Below, one piece after another: positions 21,701-32,333 of a stretch of 64,000 nucleotides of DNA. The stretch lies in NCBI GenBank assembly GCA_916048055.1, contig CAJZHL010000028.1, positions 1,674,001 to 1,738,000 of the forward strand. Reading direction: 5' to 3'. The stretch is from Pedinophyceae sp. YPF-701. Lineage: Eukaryota > Chlorophyta > Pedinophyceae. The number at the start of each line of letters is the position of its first letter. Positions within the stretch are counted from its first letter, which is position 1. The notes below the pieces were generated by a model, which ran no database searches, was not told the origin of the DNA, and saw only the letters and a list, made by a program, of their open reading frames with translations. The position numbers and the translations under genes are program-made.

Positions 21701-23281
21701 CCGTGCTCGATCCAGCGCGCGCCCTGGCGGGGCTGGAGCTGCCGGGCCTCTGCTGCTGCCCAGGGACCAGAACTCGAAGGCAGGCGAGCGCGTTGCGGAC
21801 CGGGCGAGCATGCAGGTGAGCGGTCGTGGGGCCGTGCCGGGCGCACGGTGAAGCCAGAAAAGCGCTCGCTGGCGCGTCACGTCGCGCCGCAAACCTTCTT
21901 CTGCCTCTTCTGCAGGCCTTCTCGTTGCACGTGGCGAAACGGGCAGGCGGCGGAGACGCGTGGATGACGATATCAACGGCTACGTAGGTCACGATTGTCG
22001 CTGACGGGCAGGTGCGGCGCTCTTCGGTGCCACGTATCGTGGTGTGCCACTGCTGCTCATCGCCGTTCCGCCGAGCAGGACCCCGCGGGCGCCGGGCTGC
22101 GGCTCCTCGTGGGAATATGCCATCGCTCACCGCGCCCACACCCCCCGTTCTTGCAGCCGCACAGACACACACGATCGCGGCGGTGGCGGGGCGCCCCAGA
22201 GACCCTGCAGGCCCCCGTGCGCCCGCGAGGGGCGCGGCGGGCCGCCCTCGCCGCGTGCGCGAGCTGGCCGATGGCGCCGACGAGACGGTCGCCGGCGGCC
22301 CCGGGCGGCCGGGCCGGGCTGCCGCCGCGGCGCGCGGCACTCCCCTCGCCAGCTCAGCTGGGGCCTCTTCCACGGGCACTGCCGAGTCTCTCGCACCGGG
22401 GCTCGAGGCGGCCGCGCGAGGGCGCTCCTCCTACACTTCTGCACGTGCGAACCTCGTCCTCGCTTCCGACGGAGGCGATGCACCAGGTCAGAACCGCGCG
22501 CCCCCGCCCACACCTGCTTGATGCGACATGAACCCCATCCGCCCCCTCCGTCGGGGCTTCCCGGCCAGCTAGCGCCCTCTGCCGTCCCTCACCGCGTTCT
22601 CCGTGCCATCACGATGCGATCGGGTCGAGCTACGCCGCCCGCGCGTCGCCGCGCGCGCGCCCCGGGCACGTCGAAGGCACGGGCGCTGCATGAGCGGCCT
22701 ACCTCTCCCCGCCGAGGCCCGTCTCCGCGCCCCCTATCACCACCCGGCGCGCACCGCCGCGATGCTTCACGCTCACACAGGTCCCATCGCGCGACGCAGG
22801 CGGGCGGAAGTACCGGGAAGCGCGCGCGCACCGACGGGGGCGGTGCGCACAACCAGGTGAGCCGCGCGCCGCCCCTCCCGGCGCGCCGATGCCCGCTCCG
22901 CCGCGTTCTCCGCGTCGAACGCAGGACGATCCATGCCTAGCGGCGGTCGTCGGCCGCGGTCTCCGCCGTCGGTGGCCGCGCCGCGGCGGATCGTGATTTG
23001 ACTAGCTGTGCCAGCTCGGTCGCCACCGAGCAGCGTCCCCGCAGCTCTTGCCGCGCCCCGCGCAGGCGTTTGGTGCAGCCTCCACTTACACGCGCCTTCG
23101 TCCGCGAACCTGTGTACGTCTCCGAGCCCCCGTAGGTGGCCGCGGGCGCGACCAAGCACGCCTGCGCACCACCACTGGGGACGCTGGCCGAGGCGGCCGC
23201 GCGCAGCAAGCTGCTGCAGCCAAGCTCGGATTCTACTGCCCCTAGTGAACGCAGGGATTCGGCGCCGGCCAGGCTGCGCTG
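18758..23281. other. 4.5-kb stretch without a defended gene
   Basis: Starts right after the tandem array. A short ATG frame at 18799-19053 (84 residues, Arg/Glu-rich then Cys-containing) is protein-like but unsupported. The 19.1-20.9 kb portion is visibly less GC-rich than its surroundings, and I see no domain in it. From 20.9 to 23.2 kb the sequence is again GC-rich, with only low-complexity Arg/Pro/Ala frames. Confidence 0.4.
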
Positions 23282-24178
23282 ATGCAGCGGAGCACGAACC
23301 CCTGGGACCAGGAACGCTACTGGAACGCCGCCATAGAACAACAAATGAAGAAAGACGCAGAAGATCTTCTGATCCTGCGCGGCGTACACAAGAACGTCGC
23401 CCATTCCGTGGTCCACGACGACCCTTCTCTGTCTCCGCGCGCCCTGCACGCCAAGGTAAACAAGTGCCTGGAAAAGACCCCGATTCCGGAGGCTCAGGTA
23501 CCGGTGGGGCTCACCCCTTCCCTGAAGGAAGACTACAAGCAGGCGCCGGAGAGCTACCCCGCGCTCAAGGTGCCCGTCAATCTCAAGCAATGGAGGTGAG
23601 CACCTTCCATTCCATGCCGGGGGCTGACATTCCACCCTCCTCTCCACGCGCGCCCTCCAACCCGCCCGCAGAGCGGCGCACACCTCGCGGTGCCTCCTTC
23701 CCGCCATCGCAGTTTCATGCGCTGGCTGGATGCCGATAAGCACGTGGAAAGGGCGAGACGTGTCAGACCGAATGCAGCGGCGCTCATGCTCCCCGTGTAC
23801 GACGAAGCCGTTGAGTTCCTCAAGGGCGAACACGAGGATGGAACGTGCTGCCTTGTCCCGCAAGATCTTTTCAGTCGCGCGATCAAAGTCGTCGACGAGG
23901 TGAAGAAGAGGCCCGATGCAGGCCCTTGCTGGATGAAGGGCTTTGTCGCCGACGTACGCGCCCACGCCCGTGTCCTGTGTCCGACTGCATGCGCGACTCC
24001 GTGCGATATCCTGGCCGACCGTCCTGTGCCGCTGACCCTGTCCCCTTCACCGCAGGCCGGGTACGCGGGGGAGTTTCCCGGGACCAAGGCAGGGATGGAG
24101 GAACTCTTCGACGCTCACATCGCGTCGCTGGATCAGTGGCCGGCTCCGGGCGCCTCCAACCCCGGGGAGGGGCAGTGA
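23282..24178 (+). CDS. Small conserved-looking protein, unknown function
   Basis: Model: exon 1 23282-23595, intron 23596-23712 (GTGAG...CAG, 117 nt), exon 2 from 23713. The join is phase 2 and produces a smooth sequence ending exon 1 in 'LKQW' and opening exon 2 with 'SFMRWLDADKHVE'. A second intron, 23954-24055 (GTACG...CAG, 102 nt), is likely: removing it keeps frame and deletes a low-complexity Cys/Pro/Ala insert. Exon 3 is then 24056-24178. The product of about 193 residues is hydrophilic and mixed-charge, with no signal peptide or membrane segment. I do not recognise the family. Base composition is close to that of the well-supported genes, which argues for a real gene. Confidence 0.65.
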
Positions 24179-24205
24179 CGGGACATGACGGCTGCACGCG
24201 TGCAA

Positions 24206-24360
24206 CAGTATGACGCTGCGGTCAGGTCACTGTTGTCGGGCCTTGGTGGCCGAGCTGCGCGCTCATGTCGGGAGCGTGCGCGCTCCAACTGCAACTCTAC
24301 TGGCTTACGGTACAGGCTCTGCATCATCTGCGGGGCTCAGCTCGGGTCCCAGTGCTTACA
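24206..24360 (+). repeat. SINE-like repeat, copy 4
   Basis: Starts CAGTATGACGCTGC, shares the GGCCTTGGTGGCCGAGCTG core and ends GGGTCCCAGTGCTTAC. It begins 27 bp past the stop codon of the upstream gene, so it may contribute to that gene's 3' end. Confidence 0.7.
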
Positions 24361-24707
24361 ACGCGCCTCCGTCGACGCCGCGGTTTTTTTGGCGGATCCG
24401 GACGTGCCGCTGGACCGAGGCGCATAGGACCGTCGTCCAGAGACTCACACAGCACGCTGTGCGCTTCATGAACGAACCCCGCATTGTCTCGCCGTCGTGC
24501 AGGGGTGTGACTGACTCACATTGTCTACCCTGTCTGCTGTGTGAGTCTCGCCTGCCGTACCATTTCGATCGCTCAAGCATCCTCGCGGTGAGGGTGCTTG
24601 TAGGTCAGCCATCCGCAAACCAGAGCGTCTGCGACTTGGCCGAAAAAAGAGCGGCGCGAGCAGGTAGTGCTGGCGTGGGGCAAAACTCAGGTCAGGTCAG
24701 GTCAGGT
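24361..24707. other. Spacer between SINE-like copy and element X
   Basis: No gene seen. The 3' end is a run of about four CAGGT units immediately before element X copy 2. The same kind of short run precedes the other two copies. Confidence 0.5.
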
Positions 24708-25322
24708 CACACAGTCCGCATTCCGCGGAGGCGCCACAGTTTACACCGCTACCCGCATCCGGGCGACCGGAAGACCGGGCAACAGTGGCATGTGACTGAG
24801 TTGTTATCATCAAACAGCCCGATGTCCACGTGGGGATGAAAGCGCGAGGTAGCGCCCAGGTCTCCAAGCACGCGACCGGGGGCTCGAGGGCGCACGGGCG
24901 CCAAAGCGAGAGTCGCGCGAACGGGGCGGCGCGGGGCGATGAGCGGGGGTGGCACGTCCTCAACCCGACCTGCTATGTTATCGTTTTTGTTCTGGCGCCC
25001 GGGGCCCGGGAAGGCCCAGGCGGCCCACGGGTGCGGCGCGTGCACGCGGGACAGACAGGTCGGCCGGGCAGGGAGCGCGTCCACCGCATGTACAGGGCAT
25101 GGACAGCATGTGGAGGGCGGGGGGACGCCCTTGGTGCCGCGTCGCTGCGAGAGACGGCGCACGTGCCTCGTGCCGCGGGACGCCATCAGGCGCCCGCGGC
25201 TCCATCGGACTTTGTGGTGCATGATTGCCTGCGACTGCACGCGACGGCCTTGCTAACCGGTCGCGGCGCCGAGACAGCACCAAAAGCACCTGCCGGGCGA
25301 CAGCGATCGCCGGGTCCCCGGC
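24708..25322 (+). repeat. Element X, copy 2 (3'-truncated)
   Basis: Colinear and nearly identical with 16326-16936, then homology stops abruptly at about 25322. The missing part includes the 297-bp unit. Confidence 0.8.
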
Positions 25323-27014
25323 GAACTCAACCTCGCAGCCCAGCTGCGCGCGCCGACGGAGCGACCGCTCCCGCGCTGTGACGGGCAAGTGGTCAAGGGC
25401 ATGCGTGGCGCGACGGGTGCGGCCGCCGTGCCGCGCAGGGGGGCTGGGGGGGGCGTCGGGATTCACGCCGACACGAAGACAAAGACCGACATCAAGGCAG
25501 TCTGCGAGGACAAGGACTCGCAGGGACAAGGCTTTGCAGCGCCAGAATAGCGTGACGGCATCCCTGGCCCCGGGAGTGCCGGCCCAAGTGCGACGCCTCC
25601 AGGCTGACAGAGGCCACATCTCCCCCCCCTCGCCCAAACAGTCAACAGGATCGGCGGCGACATTGGTGTGCGGTGATACCGCTCCGTCACTTCCGTTGCA
25701 TTCATGACCATGAAAGCGGTCCGCTTGGCGCGGGCGTGGCGCCACCCGCGAAGGTGGGGGTGGCAGTCCCACCGGCAGGCGGGCGCAGCAGGCGCGCGCA
25801 GGGCCTGCGTGCCGCGCGTGATCCCAGCCCCGCGCGGGCAGGAACCGCCGCCGGGATCATTGCCCGCAACAGCGCCCCGCCGTCGCGCTCACGCAGCTGC
25901 CCTGCCATCGCACGTCCCACCCCCCCCGCGCAGCGGCGCTGGCGCGTGCGCGCAGCCCCGTGCAGCGGTGCGGGTCGAAGCAGACCCCGCACAAGTTGCA
26001 GATGCCGGGCCCGTGCCCGGAGATCCCTCCCCCGGCGAGCTCAGCTGCAGCAGGTGACCGCGATGGCCGCGTGTGTCTGTAGGCGTCCACCGCGGCTGGC
26101 CGAGAGCCCCACCCTCGACGGTTCCTACAGGACATCATTCATGTACTGTTCGTGACTTGCCCGCAGGCAGGGAACGCGCCGTACGCCCGCGCCCACGCCC
26201 CGCAGCGGCGCCTTGTTGCAGCCCCTCTGCTGCTTGACGGCCCCCGGCGCGAACAGGGCGCACGACCGCGCACGTCCCCACCGAACTCCTTCGTGATCTG
26301 GACGAGGGCGGCAGCGAGCCCGGAAGGGGACGCAGTGCAACATGTGGAGCGCCGACGTCACTGATGATCAGGCCCCCTTGTCTGGCTGACTCCGGGGCGC
26401 GCCAGCGGCCGTGCGGCTCGCGGGGCGGCGAGAGCGCGCCGCCACGTCAGTCTTCGCACGTCCTCTCGCCCTCTCGCAACCGCGGCACCGCCCGTCGTTG
26501 CGTCTGGGGCCGGCGGCACTCGGTTCACACCTGAAGTGCCACTTATCCGCGATTCCTCCTTCTCTGGACGGGCGCGAAGTGCGCTGCACCGCCAGTTCTG
26601 AAGAGCTGGGTTGAAGCTTGGCGCGTCAAGCCACGACAGCCTCGCGAAAGCCTTCCTCGGACCGAGGTGCGCTTCCGACCGTTCGCTGCTACGACTTCAA
26701 TCGGTTCGTATTCCGCGCAGATGGGCGGCTATGGACGCTGTGCTTGACCCTCGACGGCATTTCTGAGAATATTCACGACGAGCTGTTGCGCTACAACCGC
26801 GTTTCATGGCGTGCTTACGGGGCTCTCGCCGACCAGCACTGCACGGCCAGCTGCCGAGCACCGGCAGCGAGAGAGGCGCGCGAGCGCGCGAAAAACAAAA
26901 CCCCGGCCGAGAGGCATCGATCGCGTGTGCCGCCGACCGACCGACCGACCGACCGACCGACCGACGGCCCCGCCCTCCACCGCCAACGCAGGTGCTGAGT
27001 GACGGACTCGCACG
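25323..27014. other. Upstream region of family Z copy A, partly duplicated
   Basis: From about 26256 to 26903 this is identical by eye to 37168-37815 upstream of copy B. Homology becomes patchy further upstream (from about 26160). A (GACC)n microsatellite at 26934-26965 is interrupted in copy B. Between 25323 and 26150 nothing is recognised; a minus-strand frame near 25990 contains 'CNLCGVCFDPHRC', possibly a stray zinc-knuckle fragment. Confidence 0.6.
26618..26905 (+). other. Possible upstream coding exon, identical in both family Z copies
   Basis: A frame with protein-like composition ('RCYDFNRFVFRADGRLW', then 'LTLDGISENIHDELL') lies in the duplicated upstream block and is repeated at 37530-37817. 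It has no ATG, so it would have to be an internal exon or a chance frame. Because the two copies are identical here, substitution patterns give no help. Confidence 0.25.
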
Positions 27015-30000
27015 ATGCAGTCGGACGCGAACTTCGCCGGTATCAGCCCGCGGAGGACGGCCTCCACCTCACCGCCCCGCCGCGCGCCGACTCCCGCGGC
27101 GTCGACGCGGTGGCGTCCAGGGACACGAGAGCCCGAGGTCGCGCGTCGGCTGCACAGCTTGGCGTTCGATAGCGACGTCTCGGGGGGCTCCCCGGCGCCG
27201 GGGAGCCGTCGGCCGGCCGACGACGACCTCGACCTCTTCGACGGCGACCTCGACGGCCTCGACGGCGACCTCCGCGGCGGCCTCGAGCTCGACGAGGAGA
27301 TCAAGGAAACAGAGGACTCGCTCAGGCGGCGGGAGGCGCGGAAACAGTGGGAGGAGAAGCGGCGGGGCACCTTGCCCGCCCACTTGCTGGAGGACGTAGG
27401 GCGGTCCGCGCACCACTTCTTCGGGAAGTGCGTCCAGCTTGACGCCAGCATGAAGCTGGCCGACCCGCTTCAGTGGCGCCACTACGGCGCGCTGTTCGGC
27501 AAGCTTGCGGACCTGCTTCTGCGGCAGTTTGTGCGCGGCAGCGAGGACGCGGACCCTCGCCTGGTGGACTTCTGGACGCGCGCTCCGCTGCTTCTGCCGG
27601 AAGCGAACGGCCCCGGCGGCATCTCGGCGTTACAGCTTGCGACACCGGACCGCCTGACGACGGCGTCGCACAAGGCGGCGATTGAGCAGGGCGACCTCGC
27701 GTTCACGGCGCACTCCGTGAACGTGATGCTCGGCTCCAACCCCGCCTTGTATGCGCGCGACGCCTCCTCGTTCAAGGAGATGGCGCTGCGGGCGCAGGAC
27801 GAGGACCTCGCGAAGGGCCTGAAGATCCTGCCCAACCCGTACGCCGTGCTGCTGAAGAAGCGACCCGAGACGCGCGGCCTCCTCCTGTGCGCACCCCGCC
27901 CACGTGTGTTGTTGTTGTATTGTGCAACAACGCATCTGCCTGCGGAATCACTCGCGCGCGACGTGCTCGCCGGCCCCCCGCGGCGCACGCGTTGCCACTG
28001 ACGCGTCCTGCGGGTGTTTGACTGCGAGGTCGCGTTCGCCCCGCCGCTTCGCAGGCACTACATTTCGAACCGGCTGAGGTCTGGCTTCCACGCCGACCGG
28101 CGGAAGCTCGCCAGCGCGGGGACGCAGCGCGCCAAGGAGAGCGTTGGGAAGAACGTGAAGCCGGTAGCACCGCGGGCCGCAGCCGTCGGTGCCTGGGTGG
28201 ACGCGCTCGTGGCCGGCAACGACACCTGGGTGGACGACACGATCCGCAACGCGCCGATGATCGTCGGGCGCTTCGGGGGATTGGGCGTCCGGCGCGCTGG
28301 CGGGCTCTACCAGCTCGTCTTCGACGCTCGCAACTGTCGGAAGCTGCACTCGGAGCCCGACAACCTAACCAAGTGCACCTGGGGGTACAACGCGTTGAAG
28401 CTCACGGCGGACGAGGCCGAGGCCACCCGCCGCATCCCGGAGCTGCTGCGGAGCCTCGCGAAGCACGTCATGTCCGGCGACGTGCTGGACCCGCGGCTGG
28501 CGGAGCGCATGGGCCCTGCTGCGGCTGTGGCTGGCGGCGCACCAACAGCACCGTACCTGCGCGCCGCTGGCGACAGGGCCCGGACGCGTGATGCGCTGTG
28601 CTTAACCGACGATGGCGAGTCGCTCCTCGGCTCGATGTGGGACGAGGCGGCCGTCGCGGCGGCTTGCGTGGCCCCGCGCGTGAAGGAGGAGTACCGCGAC
28701 ATGGTCGCGGCCTGCGAGGAGGAGCTCGAGGCGTACGACGCCTGCGAATACTCGGACGGTACGAGGAGGGCTGTGCGGCTGTCGCAGTCGCTGGGTCCCG
28801 GCTGGTGCGGGTGCCCGGACGACGAGCGGTGCATCAAGCGCCATGGCGACGCCCACCTCATGCCGAACGGGCAGCGGGCTCCCGGGCATCCTCACTGCCT
28901 GACGCTGGCCGAGGAGCCCGCAGCAGAAACGGCCTTCAAGGACGCCATCAAGGCGGAGCTGATTTGCCGGAAGTGCAAAACAGCTCGCAAGTACGTCCGG
29001 CGGACGAAGCTTGGCGCCGCTGCCGGCGGTGCGTCAAGCGGCGATGGGGACGGCGACGGCTGCGGCGATGGGGACGGCGACGGCTGCGGCGATGGGGACG
29101 GCGACGGCTGCGGCGGGGGCGGCGCGCCGGTGATCGACCTCACGCGCGACGACGACGACGACGACGACGGCGCCGAGCATGCGTGCGACGAGGTGACGCT
29201 CGACGGAGAGAAGCTGCGGCTCGCGGGCGGGGACGGTTATTGCCCTCAGTGCTACTACCACGTTAAAACACATGGCTACGAGACGCCGACACGCCCAGAG
29301 GACGCCTGTCCGCACCATGCCACGTGTTGGAAGACGCGCGGGCATCACGTGCAGTGCCCGATCGGCCCAGGCCTGACACCCATACGCACCGAGGAGGTGC
29401 AGGAGGAGCTGCGAGCGACCACCGTCTGCGCCAACCCCGCGTGCCCGTATCACGAGTACGCCAAGGCCTGGCCGCTCGCGCACATGGGCTTCGCGACTTG
29501 TGCTCGAGGGGCCGAGCGGATCTCGAAGTGCTCGGACGAGAAATACCGGTGCTTGCCATGCAAGGAATGGCATGACAGGTATACAGAGCAGAAGGAAGCG
29601 AAGGAGGAGGAGCGCCGACAGGGGAAGCCGGGCCCCTTCTGGGACCCGTCTCCGGAGAGGCCCTTGAAGTGGCAAGTGGTTGGGCTGCCCCAACCTCGGC
29701 AGCTGCTGCGTGCTCTGCCCGAGATTTGGGGGAGCAAGCGGGCGCGGCACGGGGCACAGACGGCCGTGTGTTGTCAAGGACTGTCAACAGCCCGCTGGCG
29801 AGGACGAGCTTAAAGAAAGGCGCAAAAACTGCTTCGGTGAGAGAGCTTGCAACGACTGCAAGAATGCTGGCCTCGTGCGGGAAGATGGAAAACCAGTGCG
29901 CAAGATCGATTGCCGCGAGAACCTCGACCCGAAGTGCAAGTGGGCCAAGTCAGCCTTGGAGCTCCTGGCGATGGCGGCGCAAGCGGGGCAGGTCATGGCC

Positions 30001-30111
30001 CAGAAGACCGCTGTTCGGAAGAGGGAGGCCGAGGCCGGCGCCGGAGCTGCGGCCCAAGGTCTCCTCGACCGTCGGGACACACATGGCCGCAAGCGCCCGA
30101 AGCATGCCTGA
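27015..30111 (+). pseudogene. Family Z copy A, frameshifted
   Basis: Exon 1 27015-27886, intron 27887-28054 (168 nt, GT-CAG, phase 2), exon 2 from 28055. The protein starts with an Asp-rich region and continues with a conserved block containing 'GSNPALYARDASSF' and 'LKILPNPYAVLLKKRPETRG'. From about residue 540 it becomes a long Cys/His-rich region (CGC, CxxC, CPYHEYAKAWPLAH) that should bind zinc. At 29673-29679 a 7-nt near-duplication (CAAGTGG after AAGTGG) shifts the frame, giving a stop at 29811-29813 and a product of 876 residues. In the other frame the homology to copy B resumes and runs to 30111 with the same ending (PKHA). Either a pseudogene or a C-terminally altered protein. An Asp/Gly coding repeat of 24-bp units lies at 29039-29112. 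Function unknown. Confidence 0.72.
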
Positions 30112-30156
30112 AAGTAACATTCACACCAGCATCCTGTCCGCCTGTGCAAGCACTGT

Positions 30157-30297
30157 GTGTGTGCACTGTGACTCCAGCTCGGCGCCGCAGATGACGCAGA
30201 GCCTGTCCAGCACGGCAGTAGAGTTACAGTTAGGGCGCGCACGCCCCCGACATGAGCCCGCAGCTCGGCCACCAAGGCCTGACAGCAGTGACCTGAC
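30157..30297 (-). repeat. SINE-like repeat, copy 5 (minus strand)
   Basis: Inverted relative to copies 2-4. The reverse complement shows CAGGCCTTGGTGGCCGAGCTG-like core sequence followed by GCTCTGCGTCATCTGCGG. It starts about 45 bp after the end of family Z copy A. Confidence 0.65.
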
Positions 30298-30733
30298 TAC
30301 GCACTTTCTGTTGCACTACTTCCCCGTCCGGGACCTGAATGCTCTCTTCTTGCGTTTCTTCACTTTATCAGACACCATCTCGACCTTCCGCTTCGCGGTT
30401 GTCGTTGCCTTCGATGATGATCGTATCTCACGTGCGGGTGTTGCCGGCGTTGTCGCCGCCTTCCAGAAAAGGACCTCTTTCATCTCGCTCTGAGATGTCC
30501 GCCGGATGAACGTCGTTGGTGTGATCTTGACGTGGTGCACCTTCACATAGTTCTGAAGTTGCTCGTTGACCATGGTCATTGTCCTTCCAATCGCCCTTGA
30601 AATTGACGAGGAACCCCATTCGTCTGACAACGTCTCCGACGTTGCAGCCATCGAGCTCTTCGTCGTCCATCTTTTCGTCGAGAATGAGTTCATTACGGCG
30701 GTGCTTGATGACCTTGTCGACGTCAGTCAGTCA
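30298..30733. other. Lower-GC island, possible transposon scrap
   Basis: Clearly less GC-rich than both flanks and similar in composition to the Ty3 remnant at 32.3-35.2 kb. On the minus strand two overlapping frames (30693-30316 and 30670-30428) have protein-like composition, including Lys/Arg-rich and Asp-rich parts, but I recognise no domain. Most likely a decayed mobile-element fragment. Confidence 0.35.
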
Positions 30734-32284
30734 GTTCTCACAGTCCGCATTCCGCGGAGGCGCCACTCCTGCGACCACGCCCGCATCCGTGTGACCGGAA
30801 GACCAGGCAGCAGCGACAGTGCGACTGGGGGGTTATCATCAAAAGCCCGATGCCAACGTGGGGATGAAAGCGCACGGTAGCGCCCAGGTCTCCAAGCACG
30901 CGGCCGGAGGCTCGAGGGCGCACGGGCGCCAAAGCGAGAGTCGCGCAAACGGGGCGGCGCGATGCGAGGGAGCGGGGGTGGCACGTCCCTGACCCGACCT
31001 GCTATTGGGTTTATCATCGTTATCGTCGGCGCCCGGGGCCCGGGAAGGCCCAGACGGCCCACGGGCGCGGTGCGTGCACGCGAGACAGACAGGGTTGGTC
31101 GGGCGGGGGGCGCGTCCACCGCATGGGTACAGGGCATGGACAGCATGTGGAGGGCGGGGGACGCCCTTGAGTGCCGCGTCGCTGCGAAAGACGGCGCATG
31201 TGCCGCGTGCCGCGGGCGCCTGACGGCGCCTCGGAGCTCCGTCGGACGTGGGTGGTGCCCGAAAATTGCCTGCGACTGCACGCGACGGCCTTGCTCTAAA
31301 CCGTGCGGCGCCGAGACAGACACCAAAAGCACCTGCCGAGCGACAGCGATCGCCGGGCCCCCGCCACTGGGTGGCGGGCGGTGCTGCTCCAGAGGCGCGG
31401 GGGGGCGCGCGTGGTGCGGTTCTTTGTCGTCGCATGCAACGTCAGCCAACGGGGGTGCCGACGTGGGTGGGGGGGCTTGAGCCATACCCCCCCCGGGCCC
31501 TCGGCCGGGGAGCGGGTGCTTGCCGGGGCCCTGCCTGCCCGGGCGCGTAGCGCAGCCACGGGCGGCGTTGTCGTCGTGCCGTCTCGGCGCTGGCGCACCT
31601 GACGGCATGGAGAGCGGGTGGCGAGGCCGCTCCGGCGTGGCGTGAGGTCCGAGACGGTGCCAGGCTCCCGCACAATGAGGGGCCGGCGCATGTAGATCCT
31701 GGGCTCCAGCGGGTGCGCCTGTGCTCCCGGATGGCCTTGCGCGTGTGCCGCGGTCACGGCGGGGCGACGCGGTCCGTGGTCGTCGCGCACCTGCACGCCT
31801 GGGGGAGGGGCACCGCGCAGAGAGCACCGGCCAGCGCGGGCGCGGGGTGGGACGTGGCGGTAGTGATGGGACCCCCGGGGGAGTGTACTACCTGTTGAGG
31901 CAAGTAGGGGGGTGCTGAACGCGCGGAAATCGTCGCGCCGGGGGGATACATGGGCCTGCGGCCCTCCGGGCGGGTGAGTGGGGGAAAAAATCGCGCGGAG
32001 CGGGCGGGGGCGCGGCGATGAGAGCGGGGCGCGCGAGGCAAGGGGGGTGGGCAAAATTGACCGCCCGGTGCGGCCGTGCGCGCGAGCGGGGCCGCATTGG
32101 CCTCGCTGCGACGGGCAGCGGGCCGTAGACCGCCCCCCGCGCGAGGCGCGCGGCTGCAGCGGGGGCTGCCGGCCGGGGCGCGGCACGGCGGGAGCGCGGG
32201 CACGGTGGCGCCGGGCGCGCCACACCGTGGTGCAGCGGGTGCGCGCGGGGGCCGGGGCGCGTGTGAGATGTGCGGGGAGCACGC
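30734..32284 (+). repeat. Element X, copy 3 with one 297-bp unit
   Basis: Colinear with copy 1 from its first bases ('CACAGTCCGCATTCCGCGG') through the end of a single 297-bp unit at 31996-32284. It therefore defines the unexpanded element at about 1.55 kb. It is more diverged internally than copies 1 and 2 are from each other, with several small indels. No coding capacity recognised. Confidence 0.8.
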
Positions 32285-32295
32285 ACCACTCTGAC

Positions 32296-32333
32296 GTACC
32301 ACTCTGACTTGCCCTTCAAGGCAAGAGTGGTAC
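32296..32333. repeat. Hairpin at the element X / Ty3 junction
   Basis: GTACCACTCT...TGCC pairs with GGCAAGAGTGGTAC around a short loop; one arm carries a 4-nt insertion. It is preceded by a partial direct copy of ACCACTCTGAC. It may be the remains of a terminal repeat or an insertion scar. Confidence 0.65.

Noticed and set aside
20915-21976. 353-codon minus-strand frame
   Set aside because: Ala/Arg/Pro/Ser-rich, no domain, no splice context; best explained by GC content.
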